A program made the translations under genes and the position numbers. Shown here in pieces: positions 1 to 7,862 of a stretch of 64,000 bases of DNA (the first letter of the stretch is position 1; every line of letters begins with the position of its first letter). This DNA is from Streptomyces tanashiensis (lineage in GTDB: Bacteria > Actinomycetota > Actinomycetes > Streptomycetales > Streptomycetaceae), in the NCBI RefSeq assembly GCF_014648895.1, contig NZ_BMRZ01000010.1, positions 62,001-126,000 of the forward strand. The letters run 5' to 3'. The notes below the pieces were generated by a model, which saw nothing but the letters and a program-made list of their open reading frames with translations, searched no databases and was not told the origin of the DNA.

Positions 1-25
1 ACGGAGGGCTCACCGAGCCCTCCGT
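1..25. repeat. Perfect inverted repeat, 10-bp arms
   Basis: ACGGAGGGCT and its exact reverse complement AGCCCTCCGT are separated by the 5-base loop CACCG. It lies inside an open reading frame and directly before the heptamer array at 41-75, so a simple terminator role is unlikely. A recognition hairpin for replication or transfer is possible but inferred. Confidence 0.75.
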
Positions 26-401
26 GAGCCCTCACCGTCCGGATCTAGGACCTAGGAACAGGGATCTAGGATCTACCCCGTTGGGGGGCACAAGCGCCCC
101 CGCGCCCGACTCGATCTCGGCGAAGGACCTGATCGGCGAGTACGCCGCCGCGTGCCCCCATCGCCCGCCGCAGGACGTGCTCAGTCACCTCGGCCGCGAG
201 GTGAAGAAACTCCTCGCCGAGGGCATCGCCCCGGACCACATCCGCGCCGGCCTCGACCGCCACCGCACCAAGGGCCTGCACCCCAGCACCCTGCCCAGCC
301 TCGTCCACGAGGCCATGAACGCCACCCCCGCCCTCGCCGCTGCTTACCAGCCGTGGACCAACCCCGCCGACACCGCCGCTGCCTACGGAGGCGACCTCTG
401 A
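1..401 (+). CDS. C-terminal part of a replication/HTH-type protein of a mobile element (partial)
   Basis: The frame is open at the left window edge, so this is the 3' end of a gene starting outside. A GTG at 24 exists but has no ribosome binding site. The visible part has a low-complexity linker, then a helical domain from about residue 30 after that GTG (ISAKDLIGEY ... PPQDVLSHLGREVKKLL) that ends in TGA at 399-401. Proteins with this tail usually lie directly upstream of DnaC-like ATPases in Streptomyces mobile elements and are annotated as HTH or replication-associated proteins, which is the basis of the call. The linker is encoded by a 7-bp tandem repeat with codons rare in Streptomyces (CTA, AGG), see separate entry. 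The stop overlaps the start of the next gene. The exact function is not established from the sequence. Confidence 0.6.
   Translation, partial: GGLTEPSVSPHRPDLGPRNRDLGSTPLGGTSAPAPDSISAKDLIGEYAAACPHRPPQDVLSHLGREVKKLLAEGIAPDHIRAGLDRHRTKGLHPSTLPSLVHEAMNATPALAAAYQPWTNPADTAAAYGGDL
41..75. repeat. Five tandem heptamers (GGATCTA-type)
   Basis: Units read GGATCTA, GGACCTA, GGAACAG, GGATCTA, GGATCTA. Three are identical and one differs by one base. The 7-bp period is out of phase with codons, yet the reading frame stays open through it. The array uses CTA and AGG codons that are rare in Streptomyces. This looks like a DNA-level site such as an iteron array embedded in the coding sequence. Confidence 0.7.
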
Positions 402-1099
402 CCACCACCGCCCTCACCCGCGCTCCGCAGCAGCCCGCCCGGATCACCGGCCGACTCGGCGACATCCTGGCCCGGCGCGGCATCGCCCCCGACGCCGCCG
501 CCCAGGAGCCGGCGCCCGAGCCGGTCACCGCGCTGCAACTGGCCGAAGCCCGTATCCCCGCCCGCTACCGGCACGCCTTCGCCGACCACCCCCAGGTCAC
601 CGCCTGGGCGGACGCGATCGCCCGCGCCGGACGCCCCGGCCCCGCCGGCGCACCGGGCATCGCGGAGGGACCCTCGCTGCGGATCGTCGGCCCGACCGGC
701 ACCGGCAAGACCCACCAGGCATACGGCGCCATCCGCACCCTGCTGGCCGCCGGGGTCCGCCTGCGCTGGGAAGCCGTCACCGCCGCCGACCTGTACGCCC
801 GCCTGCGCCCACGCCCCGGCTCCGACAGCGAGCGCGACCTGCAGAGCCTGATGCGCTGCCCGCTGCTGCTCCTGGACGACCTCGGCGCGGCGAAGACCAG
901 CGAGTGGACCGAGGAACTCACCTACCGGCTGATCAACCACCGGTACGAGCACCTGCGCCCCACCCTGATCACCAGCAACCTCGCCACCGACGCGCTGCGT
1001 GCGGCCCTCGGCGACCGCGTCGCCTCCCGCCTGGCCCAGATGACCGAGCGCGTCACTCTCGACGGCCCCGACCGCCGCCGCACCAGACCCGCCGCCTGA
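398..1099 (+). CDS. DnaC/IstB-like AAA+ ATP-binding protein
   Basis: This is a 233-residue AAA+ protein of the helicase-loader type. Walker A is GPTGTGKT, Walker B is LLLLDDLGAAKTSEW, and a sensor region LITSNLATD...GDRVASRL follows. The proposed start is CTG at 398. GGAGG at 387-391 lies six bases upstream, and the start overlaps the TGA of the previous gene (CTGA), the same geometry as ATGA coupling. No ATG, GTG or TTG fits as well. DnaC-like proteins load replicative helicases, and here it probably acts with the upstream protein in element replication. The role is inferred from context. Confidence 0.85.
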   Translation: MTTTALTRAPQQPARITGRLGDILARRGIAPDAAAQEPAPEPVTALQLAEARIPARYRHAFADHPQVTAWADAIARAGRPGPAGAPGIAEGPSLRIVGPTGTGKTHQAYGAIRTLLAAGVRLRWEAVTAADLYARLRPRPGSDSERDLQSLMRCPLLLLDDLGAAKTSEWTEELTYRLINHRYEHLRPTLITSNLATDALRAALGDRVASRLAQMTERVTLDGPDRRRTRPAA

Positions 1100-1163
1100 C
1101 GCCCGCCGCTACGCCACGGTTCCTCCCCCAGCCGTCCGGCCCCTCACCACGGACGTCTCACCA

Positions 1164-1198
1164 CCCTGCCCTGCCCTGCCCTGCCCTGCCCTGCCCTT
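1164..1198. repeat. Pentanucleotide tandem array (CCCTG)6
   Basis: Six perfect CCCTG units run from 1164 to 1193, followed by an imperfect CCCTT. The array fills the leader just before the DUF2637 gene and borders its GGAG ribosome binding site at 1199-1202. Such arrays can change length by slippage and so shift spacing in the leader. Confidence 0.9.
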
Positions 1199-1211
1199 GG
1201 AGCGTCTCCGC

Positions 1212-2033
1212 TTGCCCACGCCTTCCCCTGCCCCGCACCGCGCCGACTGGTACGTCCTCCTCGCCGCCGGTGCCGTGATCATCGCCCTCACCGCCGTCTC
1301 TTTCTGGCTCTCCTACGCCCACCTCGCCGAGGTCGCCGGAGAACACGGCCTCGGCAACTCCCCCGCCCGCATGTGGGCCTGGCCCGCCACCCTCGACGCC
1401 TTCGTCGTCGCCGGTGAACTCCTCATGCTCCGGGCCGGTCTGCACCACAGGCCCGACTGGTGGGCCATCGCCCTCACCGCCACCGGATCCCTCGGCTCCA
1501 TCGCCCTCAACGTCGCCGGCGTCACCGGCACCCGTGATCCCGCCGACGTCCCCGTCCTCGACTACGTCGTCGCCGCCATACCCCCGACCGCAGCGCTCCT
1601 CGCCTTCGGCGTCCTCATGCGCCAGATCCACCAGCACCTCGCCTACCCGAACCGTAAGGCGCACCTTGGCCATCTTCGGGTAGCCGGACCTGCGGTGACC
1701 GAGCACCCGCGGGAAGGGGACCGTCCCCGCCCGCATCCCGTCCCCGCCCCGTCCGCTGCCGAAGGCCCAGACCGCGCCACCGAGGCAGCCACTGCCGTCG
1801 AGCCCCCGGTACGTCCGCGCAAGGTCGGCCGCCCTCCGACCGGAGACCTCGAGGAGTTCGTGCGGATCGTCGAGCAGATGGAGGGCGAGCAGACCCGAAA
1901 GGCCATCCGGGCAACCCTCCGCGCCGCCGGCCACACCATCAGCAACGGACGGCTCACGGAGCTTGTAAACCGCCTCGACGGAACGGTCCCCAAGGGGCCG
2001 TCCGAAACCCCGAGCACCACTGACCGGAAATAA
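1212..2033 (+). CDS. DUF2637 (SpdB-like) membrane protein
   Basis: A 273-residue protein. The N-terminal half carries several hydrophobic segments (YVLLAAGAVIIALTAVSFWL; a second around ALTATGSLGSIALNVAGV; a third around VVAAIPPTAALLAFGVL), the DUF2637 pattern common on Streptomyces plasmids and integrative elements. A basic, proline-rich linker leads to a C-terminal helical domain starting near DLEEFVRIVEQM. TTG 1212 was chosen because GGAG sits nine bases upstream. A TTG at 1197 lies within the CCCTG array without a ribosome binding site. SpdB-type proteins are linked to plasmid spread within mycelium, which is plausible here but not proven. Confidence 0.8.
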   Translation: MPTPSPAPHRADWYVLLAAGAVIIALTAVSFWLSYAHLAEVAGEHGLGNSPARMWAWPATLDAFVVAGELLMLRAGLHHRPDWWAIALTATGSLGSIALNVAGVTGTRDPADVPVLDYVVAAIPPTAALLAFGVLMRQIHQHLAYPNRKAHLGHLRVAGPAVTEHPREGDRPRPHPVPAPSAAEGPDRATEAATAVEPPVRPRKVGRPPTGDLEEFVRIVEQMEGEQTRKAIRATLRAAGHTISNGRLTELVNRLDGTVPKGPSETPSTTDRK

Positions 2034-2051
2034 CCGCAGGTCAACCCCATT

Positions 2052-2088
2052 CCGGTCGGCCCGGGTTGCCGCAACCCGGACCGACCGG
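2052..2088. terminator. GC-rich hairpin after the DUF2637 gene
   Basis: Near-perfect arms of about 18 bases (2052-2069 and 2071-2088, one mismatch) lie 18 bases past the DUF2637 stop. No U-tract follows, as is usual for Streptomyces terminators. It separates the replication genes from mobC. Confidence 0.6.
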
Positions 2089-2184
2089 CTCGTCCCCTCC
2101 GCCTTGCCGGACAGCCTCCAGCCCCGTCGAGACATCCACGAAGCACGGACTTCCCCTCCCGCCGCCCCACCGAAGGATCCCCAC

Positions 2185-2838
2185 ATGGCACCCGCCCCGC
2201 AGCACCCCACCCCTGCCTCGACGGTCCCGCCTCAGCCGAACGACTGGCCCGCACCGCCGCAGGTGCCCACCGGCCCTGCCCCGGGCGGAGCAAGTTGGGG
2301 CGGAAGCAGTGCTTCCGCCGTACCCGCCCCCGAAGGGGCGGGAGAGGACCTGCGCCAGGAGGCGCAGGTCCTGGAGGCTTCGACCGAGGGCGGATCGAAG
2401 CCGGGGAAGAAGGAGAAGCCGAAGTCCCGCCGTCGCGAGCGCCGTGCCCGTCAGCGTCCGCGTCAGCCGCCCGCGAAGAAGCGTCATCACCAGCACTCGA
2501 CCCGTTTCAACGACGACGAGTACGCGCTCGTCGCCACCGCCGCCGCCCAGTGCCATCTGACCGTCGCCGGCTTCCTCGCCCGTGCCGCTCTCGCCGCAGC
2601 CCGCGACCTCGGCCGCACCAGCGCTGAGATCGCCACCGAGCGCGACATGCTCACCGCGCTGTTCGACAGCCGGCGCAAGCTCGGCTGGGCCGGCAGCAAC
2701 CTCAACCAGGCTGTGAAGGCCCTCAACTCAGGCGCGGACACACCTCAGCTGGAGGCCGCCACCGCAGCGGTCCGGCGAGCCGCCGACGCCGTGCACGCCG
2801 CCGCGACCAGCATCCTCGAACGACGGCAGGCGGCGTGA
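2185..2838 (+). CDS. mobC: MobC-like relaxosome accessory protein
   Basis: 217 residues. The N-terminal half is proline-rich and then strongly basic (SRRRERRARQRPRQ). A ribbon-helix-helix-like segment follows (STRFNDDEYALVATAAAQC). The C-terminal helix contains NLNQAVKALNSG, close to the signature of MobC relaxosome proteins. ATG 2185 is preceded by GAAGGA at 2172-2177. A TTG at 2104 is possible but unsupported. MobC proteins bind oriT and help the relaxase melt the nick site. The gene overlaps the relaxase by four bases (GTGA), showing translational coupling. Confidence 0.82.
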   Translation: MAPAPQHPTPASTVPPQPNDWPAPPQVPTGPAPGGASWGGSSASAVPAPEGAGEDLRQEAQVLEASTEGGSKPGKKEKPKSRRRERRARQRPRQPPAKKRHHQHSTRFNDDEYALVATAAAQCHLTVAGFLARAALAAARDLGRTSAEIATERDMLTALFDSRRKLGWAGSNLNQAVKALNSGADTPQLEAATAAVRRAADAVHAAATSILERRQAA

Positions 2839-4544
2839 TCCCCAGCATCAACCCGCCCGGCGACCGGACCATCGGCCTGCTCGCCTACCTCTACGGCCCC
2901 GGCAGACGCGAGGAGCACGTCGACCCGCACCTCGTCGCCTCGTTCGACGGCATGGCCCCCGACCCCGGCCGCGACCCGAACACCACGCTGAAGGCCCTCC
3001 AGCAGCTCCTGGACCAGCCAGTACAGGCGCTGCCGGAGCACGCCCGTCCCGCCGAGCACGTCTGGCACACCTCCGTCCGCACCGCGCCCGGAGACCGGAC
3101 GCTGTCCGACGAGGAGTGGGCCGAGGTGGCCCGCCGGATCGTCGCCGCCACCGGCATCGACCCCGGCGACGGACAGTCCGGCTGCCGCTGGGCCGCCGTA
3201 CGGCACGCGGACGACCACATCCACATCGTCGCCACCCTCGTGTGCGAGGACGGCACCCGGCCCGACGACTTCCGCTCCGGCAAACGCGCCCAGGCCGAGG
3301 CCCGGCTCATCGAGAAGGAATTCAGCCTGCACCAGGTCGCGCCCGGCGACGGCACCGCCGCCCAGCGGCCCACCAGCGCCGAACGGCACAAGGCCGAACG
3401 TCAGGGACGCGAGCGCACCGCCCGCGAGGAACTCCGCGAGACCGTACGACGGGCCGTGGCCGGCGCGACCGGCGACGAGGAGTTCTTCGACCGCCTGGCC
3501 GCCGCCGGCCTCCTGGTCAGGAAGCGCGTCGCCCCCTCGGGCGACCTGCTCGGCTACAAGGTCGCCTTGCCCGACGACCGCAACAAGGACGGCGAGCCCG
3601 TCTACTACCCCGGCGCCCGCCTCGCCCCCGACCTCTCCCTGCCCCGGATCCGGGAACGCTGGTCCATGGACCAGCCCGAGTCTCCGCCGCCTCCCGGGCC
3701 GGTGGCACCGTCCGCCGCACGTCGGCGTGCAGCAGCTGCGCTCTCAGATGCGGTCCTCGTCGTCCACAACGGCGAGGACGCCGTCGCTGCCGCGCACATA
3801 AGCGCCGCCGGAGAGATCCTCGACGCGCTCGCCAAGACCTCCGCCGCCCACACCCGCCACCAACTACGTGAGGCTGCTAAGGCATTCGAGCGTGGCTCCC
3901 GCTCCCACATCCGCGCCGCACGCGGACACGACCAGGCATTGCGGCAGGCCGCCCGCGAACTCGTCCGCGGCGGGCCGGCCCTCGGCCGCGGCGAGGACGG
4001 CGCCGCCACGGCCATGGCGATCGACATGCTGTTCTTCCTGATCACCGCCGTCGCGCACTGGCATGCCAGGAAGGGCCACGCCCAACAGGCCGAAGCGGCC
4101 CACCGGGCCGCCGAGCACCTACGTGGCGCCTACCGGGTCGCCGCCGAGCAGCCGCTCGCCGTCCTCCACCAGCGCGGTCGGAACCTCGCCCGCCCACTGC
4201 TGGAAAGACAGGCCGACGCCGTGCGGGCGGCGATGCCGGAGCTGGCTGAGCAGGTACTGGCTGAGCCCGGCTGGCCGTCCCTCGCCGCCACACTCGCTGA
4301 CGCCGAGGCCGTCGGCCACATCTCCACCGGCCTTCTTGCCCGCGTGGCAGGACGCCGCGAGCTGGGCACCGCAGAGTCGGTCAGCGACGTACTGGTGTGG
4401 CGCGTACGGAGGATGGCCGATCTGCCCGCCGACTCGTATCCCGAGTACGTGGCCGCTGCCAGCCTCCAGCGTGATTCTGCCGTGCCAGCGACAGTCGATG
4501 CGCTGGGAGCCGGCACCACAAACGGCCCCGTCCGACGACGCTAA
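2835..4544 (+). CDS. Relaxase / mobilisation nuclease
   Basis: 569 residues, GTG start overlapping the mobC stop. The metal-binding triad is visible as HADDHIHI, with H124, H128 and H130, the motif III arrangement of MOB-family relaxases. A catalytic tyrosine is expected near the N-terminus, and Y18 and Y20 are the candidates. Positions 150-260 carry the conserved KRAQAEARLIEKEF stretch and a GYKVALP segment. The C-terminal half is alanine-rich and helical with no recognised enzymatic motif. Relaxases nick oriT and lead the strand into the recipient. No TraB/FtsK-type pump or coupling protein is in view, so the element may be mobilisable rather than self-transmissible. Confidence 0.85.
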   Translation: MIPSINPPGDRTIGLLAYLYGPGRREEHVDPHLVASFDGMAPDPGRDPNTTLKALQQLLDQPVQALPEHARPAEHVWHTSVRTAPGDRTLSDEEWAEVARRIVAATGIDPGDGQSGCRWAAVRHADDHIHIVATLVCEDGTRPDDFRSGKRAQAEARLIEKEFSLHQVAPGDGTAAQRPTSAERHKAERQGRERTAREELRETVRRAVAGATGDEEFFDRLAAAGLLVRKRVAPSGDLLGYKVALPDDRNKDGEPVYYPGARLAPDLSLPRIRERWSMDQPESPPPPGPVAPSAARRRAAAALSDAVLVVHNGEDAVAAAHISAAGEILDALAKTSAAHTRHQLREAAKAFERGSRSHIRAARGHDQALRQAARELVRGGPALGRGEDGAATAMAIDMLFFLITAVAHWHARKGHAQQAEAAHRAAEHLRGAYRVAAEQPLAVLHQRGRNLARPLLERQADAVRAAMPELAEQVLAEPGWPSLAATLADAEAVGHISTGLLARVAGRRELGTAESVSDVLVWRVRRMADLPADSYPEYVAAASLQRDSAVPATVDALGAGTTNGPVRRR

Positions 4545-4572
4545 ACCGCAGGTCGAACGGCGCAACATAGCC

Positions 4573-4605
4573 GAGAATCCCCGGTTAGCCTAACCGGGGA
4601 TTCTC
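4573..4605. terminator. Perfect hairpin downstream of the relaxase gene
   Basis: Fifteen-base arms (GAGAATCCCCGGTTA and its exact complement) flank the loop GCC, 28 bases past the relaxase stop. It is a strong candidate terminator for the mobilisation operon. Confidence 0.75.
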
Positions 4606-4654
4606 CGCACCATGGACCTATCAGCACCCACCCCACCATGTGAGGAGTACACCC

Positions 4655-5029
4655 TTGCCCGAAACCGATTCCTACCTCCGCGCCGACGTCTTCACCCTGC
4701 TCGTCGACACCGACTTCCGGCTCCGTCCCGACACCGGCACCTTCTCCCACTACGACGGCCGCCCCTTCACCGACGAGGAACAGGCCACCGTCCTCCTGGC
4801 CAACCGGGACGAGCTCGAAGCAACCCTCGAGGTCCGTCTCCTCATCGACACCGAGATCCAGAAGAAGGTGGGAACCGCCGGACTGAACATCGTCCTGGCC
4901 CCGTACGACGACCAGCCCAACGAGGACTTCACGCTCGGAGACGTGATCACCCACCGGCCACAGGACGGCCCCTCCGACATCGAGCGCCTCGCCTACGTGA
5001 TGAACGGGTTCGTCCCCGACGAGCAGTAA
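4655..5029 (+). CDS. Small acidic protein of unknown function
   Basis: 124 residues starting at TTG 4655, with GAGGAG seven bases upstream. A GTG at 4640 would leave no binding site. The protein is acidic and soluble, with no signal peptide or membrane segment. Its opening (PETDSYLRADVFTLLVDTDF) and a DEEQATVLLANRDEL helix suggest a compact alpha/beta fold. I do not recognise the family. It lies between two strong hairpins and so forms its own transcription unit at the edge of the mobile module. It may be element cargo. Confidence 0.65.
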   Translation: MPETDSYLRADVFTLLVDTDFRLRPDTGTFSHYDGRPFTDEEQATVLLANRDELEATLEVRLLIDTEIQKKVGTAGLNIVLAPYDDQPNEDFTLGDVITHRPQDGPSDIERLAYVMNGFVPDEQ

Positions 5030-5100
5030 CACCAGCCCCAGGCACCTGAACCCGTAGCACCGGTCGACCCGACAGCAGGCTGGCCTGGGAACCTCGCACA

Positions 5101-5142
5101 ACACGAACGGCAGCCGGGATCATCCGCGGCTGCCGTTCGTGT
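5101..5142. terminator. Bidirectional terminator between convergent genes
   Basis: Perfect 16-base arms (5101-5116 and 5127-5142) flank a 10-base loop. It lies between the plus-strand gene ending at 5029 and the minus-strand oxidase ending at 5236. Confidence 0.8.
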
Positions 5143-5235
5143 CGGAGGCACCCGCCCAGGGCACCGATCAGCTGGTGGGTGTCGCCCGTAATGCGAGTGA
5201 GGCGGACGTGCGGGAAGGCATCTCCATCTGGTCCT

Positions 5236-6222
5236 TCAGGGCCTGTCTGCCCTGTCGGCGGCCAGGAAGCTCGCAGCCTCTTCGGCGCAGCCCCACGAGA
5301 GCGTGACGCCGGCGCCTCCGTGCCCGTAGTTGTGCACCACCACAGTGCCGTCCTCCGCCCACTCCGCCTCCACGCGCACCATGGCCCGGGTCGGCCGGGC
5401 GCCGAGCCGGTGCTCCAGGACACGGGCCTTGGCGAGACGGGGTTCGACCTCGACACAGCGAGCGAGGATTCCGACTGCCGCCTTCTCGTCGGGGGCAAGG
5501 CTGCCTTCGCCGTCGAGAGCGGTGCCGCCCAGGACGACGGTGTCGCCGTGGGGGTAGAAGCACAGCAGGTCTTGTGAGAGGCCGGTGTCCTCGGAGAAGA
5601 ACTCGGTCAGCCCCGGGTTGGTGACGACGACGTGCTGGCCGCGGATGGGCCGTAGGTCATGGTCCGGGACCAGTTCCTGGGCTCCCAGGCCCGTGCAGTT
5701 GACGATCAAGGCAGCGGGGCCAGCGTCCGCAAGCGAGACCAGGCGCCGCCGCTCGACCGTTCCTCCAGCGGCGTCGAGCCGGCGCAGGAGGTAGGCGAGG
5801 TAGGTGGGCATGTCGATCAGCGGCACCATGAACCGGTAGCCGGCCGAAAACCCGGCCGGCAGTTCGGCCGGCTCGCACGGCCGGAAGCCGGGCAGGGTGG
5901 TGGCCCACTCCGGTGGTGCCTCGGCCGTACGAGACGCCTCGATGCCGCTGGTGAGCCGGACACCCGTGGACGGGTCCTCCGCCAGCTTGCGGAAGATCTC
6001 CAGGGACCGCTGCCCCCACTGATCGACCTTGTCCTTCGGCTCGACCAGGTACGGCCCCCACACCGCCCCGGCCGCCAGCGAGGTGACGCCTGGCACCTGC
6101 TCGGCGATCACGTGCACCAAGGCTCCGACCTCGGCCAGGACGACAGCGGTGGTGAGCCCTGCCACTCCAGCCCCGACAACAACAACGCGCACCTCGCACT
6201 TCAAGGACGCGACGGAGCTCAC
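5236..6222 (-). CDS. FAD-dependent D-amino-acid-oxidase-like protein
   Basis: 328 residues. An N-terminal Rossmann motif VVVVGAGVAGLTTA and the DAO-family GAVWGPY segment are present. Near the C-terminus are LGARPTRAMVRVE and HNYGHGGAGVTLSWGCA, a pair typical of D-amino acid oxidases (the catalytic arginine and the FAD loop). The family oxidises D-amino acids or glycine-like amines to imino acids plus hydrogen peroxide. The GTG start overlaps the NUDIX stop by four bases, so the gene is translationally coupled as the last of a four-gene operon. The substrate is unknown. Confidence 0.85.
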   Translation of the reverse strand: MSSVASLKCEVRVVVVGAGVAGLTTAVVLAEVGALVHVIAEQVPGVTSLAAGAVWGPYLVEPKDKVDQWGQRSLEIFRKLAEDPSTGVRLTSGIEASRTAEAPPEWATTLPGFRPCEPAELPAGFSAGYRFMVPLIDMPTYLAYLLRRLDAAGGTVERRRLVSLADAGPAALIVNCTGLGAQELVPDHDLRPIRGQHVVVTNPGLTEFFSEDTGLSQDLLCFYPHGDTVVLGGTALDGEGSLAPDEKAAVGILARCVEVEPRLAKARVLEHRLGARPTRAMVRVEAEWAEDGTVVVHNYGHGGAGVTLSWGCAEEAASFLAADRADRP

Positions 6223-6623
6223 GAGAGCAGAGCCTCATCGAGGTAGTTCTGCACCGGCCCGAACAACCCGTACGGCACGTACTGCGGGAGCTCGCCGTGC
6301 GTGGCCCAGGCCAGGCCGGCCACCTCATCAGCACTCGCCACGACCGCCTGGCCGCCGACGGGGCGGCATGCAATGTAGTGGATCTCCCGGCCTGTCATGG
6401 GGTGCACCCGTTGTCCCAGCACACTCTGGGGCACCACCAGGAGCCCGGTCTCTTCCTCGGTCTCACGTGCTGCGGCTTCCCCGGGAGTCTCCTCGGGTTC
6501 GATCTTCCCTGCCGGGAACTGCCATGAGAGCGTCCCTTCCGCCACACGTCGCCGCACGAGCAGGACTCGCTCGCCCCGCACGACGACGGCAGCGGCAACT
6601 GCTCTCTGGGCCTCGGTGGTCAC
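6219..6623 (-). CDS. NUDIX hydrolase
   Basis: 134 residues, about a minimal NUDIX domain. The Nudix box is complete: GKIEPEETPGEAAARETEEE followed by TGL matches GX5EX7REUXEEXGU, so metal-dependent pyrophosphohydrolase activity is expected. Substrates in the family range from oxidised nucleotides to NDP-sugars, and none can be assigned. It follows the DUF89 gene by nine bases and overlaps the oxidase gene. Confidence 0.88.
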   Translation of the reverse strand: MTTEAQRAVAAAVVVRGERVLLVRRRVAEGTLSWQFPAGKIEPEETPGEAAARETEEETGLLVVPQSVLGQRVHPMTGREIHYIACRPVGGQAVVASADEVAGLAWATHGELPQYVPYGLFGPVQNYLDEALLS

Positions 6624-6632
6624 AGAGATCCC

Positions 6633-7862
6633 CTACCGTCGCACCTGGATCAGCGCGTGCGTTCCACTCGTACGCCAGGCAGCCCCAGACCGTTCGAGCC
6701 CGTCCAGCACTTCCTGCTCCAAACCGACGATGACGTCGGACTTCAGGGTCCGGAGCGCTGCGACGGCCCCCGGGAAGTACGCGGTGAGATCGGCGAAGGA
6801 CGCCTTGGCGTCCCACAGCCGGTCGCCCACCAGGCGCCGGTAGTTGAGGTCGCCCTTCAAGATGGTGAGCGTGGCGCTCTCGAACTCGCCGCGGAGGTCC
6901 TCGGGCATGTCCTCGTACGGCAGCGGAGCGCAGAAGAACGGGTGGGTGCGGACCTCCAGGCCCCCTGCCGCCATCGCCTTCCACAGCCGGCCTCCGATCG
7001 CACTGGCTTCGCCGGGTGCCTCGGTGAGGCGGCGGAGGCAGTCGACGACGTCGGCCGTCATCGCGTCGGAGACGTAGTAGGGGTATGGCTTGAGGTGCAG
7101 CACGACCTGTTCGGCATGCCGCTGTTTGAGGAGGTGATCGATGAGGATCAGGTCCGGAATCAGCTCTCGTCCTGCGTTGTCCGCCACAACAGCAACGGTC
7201 GAGGAACCCCCGACGGGCAGCAGCTGCCAAAGCAGGGCGCTGTCGTCGGCCACCAGCGCGGAGGCAGCGGCGTCACCGGCCGCCGGCTCCCCCGCCGAGA
7301 CGCGGAAGCCGAGGTCCGCCCGGTTGCCCCAGAGCGACGCGTGGAGCAGGGCAGCAGCCCGCTCGTCCGCCGGAACGCTCGCGAGCGCGTCCAGGGCCCG
7401 TAGTTCCTCCTCCACGGCCTCACCGCGCAGCTCGGCCCGCTTGAACGGCGCGAACGGATCGACTCCCTGCCACGGCCCGGTGCCGAAGTAGCCGACCGCG
7501 CCGAGGAGCCTGCGGTAGAAGTAGCTCTCCGCCCACAGGAACGGGGCGTCGTACCAGGAGCGCCCGAAGTGCTCCTGCCCCCAGTCCGCCCAGCGCTCAC
7601 GGTCGTGCTCTCCAGGGGCGAGCGGCTCGATGACGCCATTGGTGATCCCGTCCAGCAGGGCGTCGAGGGCCTCGTGCTGCCGGCGGCCATACGGGAAGGC
7701 GTCTCGTACCTGCTGGATGAGGGCAGGGTGGCGCTTGGCCAGCACGCCCCAGGAGAACGAGCCGGGCTCGTTGCTCAGGATGACCGGCGCTCCAGCCGCA
7801 TCGCCCGAGTCGTGGGAGGTCTTCTCTGTCATCGTGTCCAAAGCCCTTCGCATGTCGCTCAC
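6633..7862 (-). CDS. ARMT1/DUF89-family damage-control phosphatase
   Basis: 409 residues. The DUF89 metal-site motif is visible as VADNAGRELIPDLILIDHLL (Asp-Asn near the fold centre), with a second conserved motif ILKGDLNYRRLVGD towards the C-terminus. DUF89/ARMT1 proteins are metal-dependent phosphatases acting on sugar phosphates or damaged phosphometabolites, and some members were proposed to methylate carboxylates. GTG 7862 overlaps the stop of the upstream gene (GTGA). An ATG at 7832 is an alternative start. Coupling to a STAND ATPase is unusual. Confidence 0.83.
   Translation of the reverse strand: MSDMRRALDTMTEKTSHDSGDAAGAPVILSNEPGSFSWGVLAKRHPALIQQVRDAFPYGRRQHEALDALLDGITNGVIEPLAPGEHDRERWADWGQEHFGRSWYDAPFLWAESYFYRRLLGAVGYFGTGPWQGVDPFAPFKRAELRGEAVEEELRALDALASVPADERAAALLHASLWGNRADLGFRVSAGEPAAGDAAASALVADDSALLWQLLPVGGSSTVAVVADNAGRELIPDLILIDHLLKQRHAEQVVLHLKPYPYYVSDAMTADVVDCLRRLTEAPGEASAIGGRLWKAMAAGGLEVRTHPFFCAPLPYEDMPEDLRGEFESATLTILKGDLNYRRLVGDRLWDAKASFADLTAYFPGAVAALRTLKSDVIVGLEQEVLDGLERSGAAWRTSGTHALIQVRR

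Noticed and set aside
1164..1198. CRISPR-like repeat
   Set aside because: Units are only 5 bp without spacers. It is a simple-sequence array.
5030..5235. tRNA or attachment site at the right end of the mobile module
   Set aside because: No cloverleaf or GGTTCGA-type T-loop found. Only a terminator hairpin is visible.
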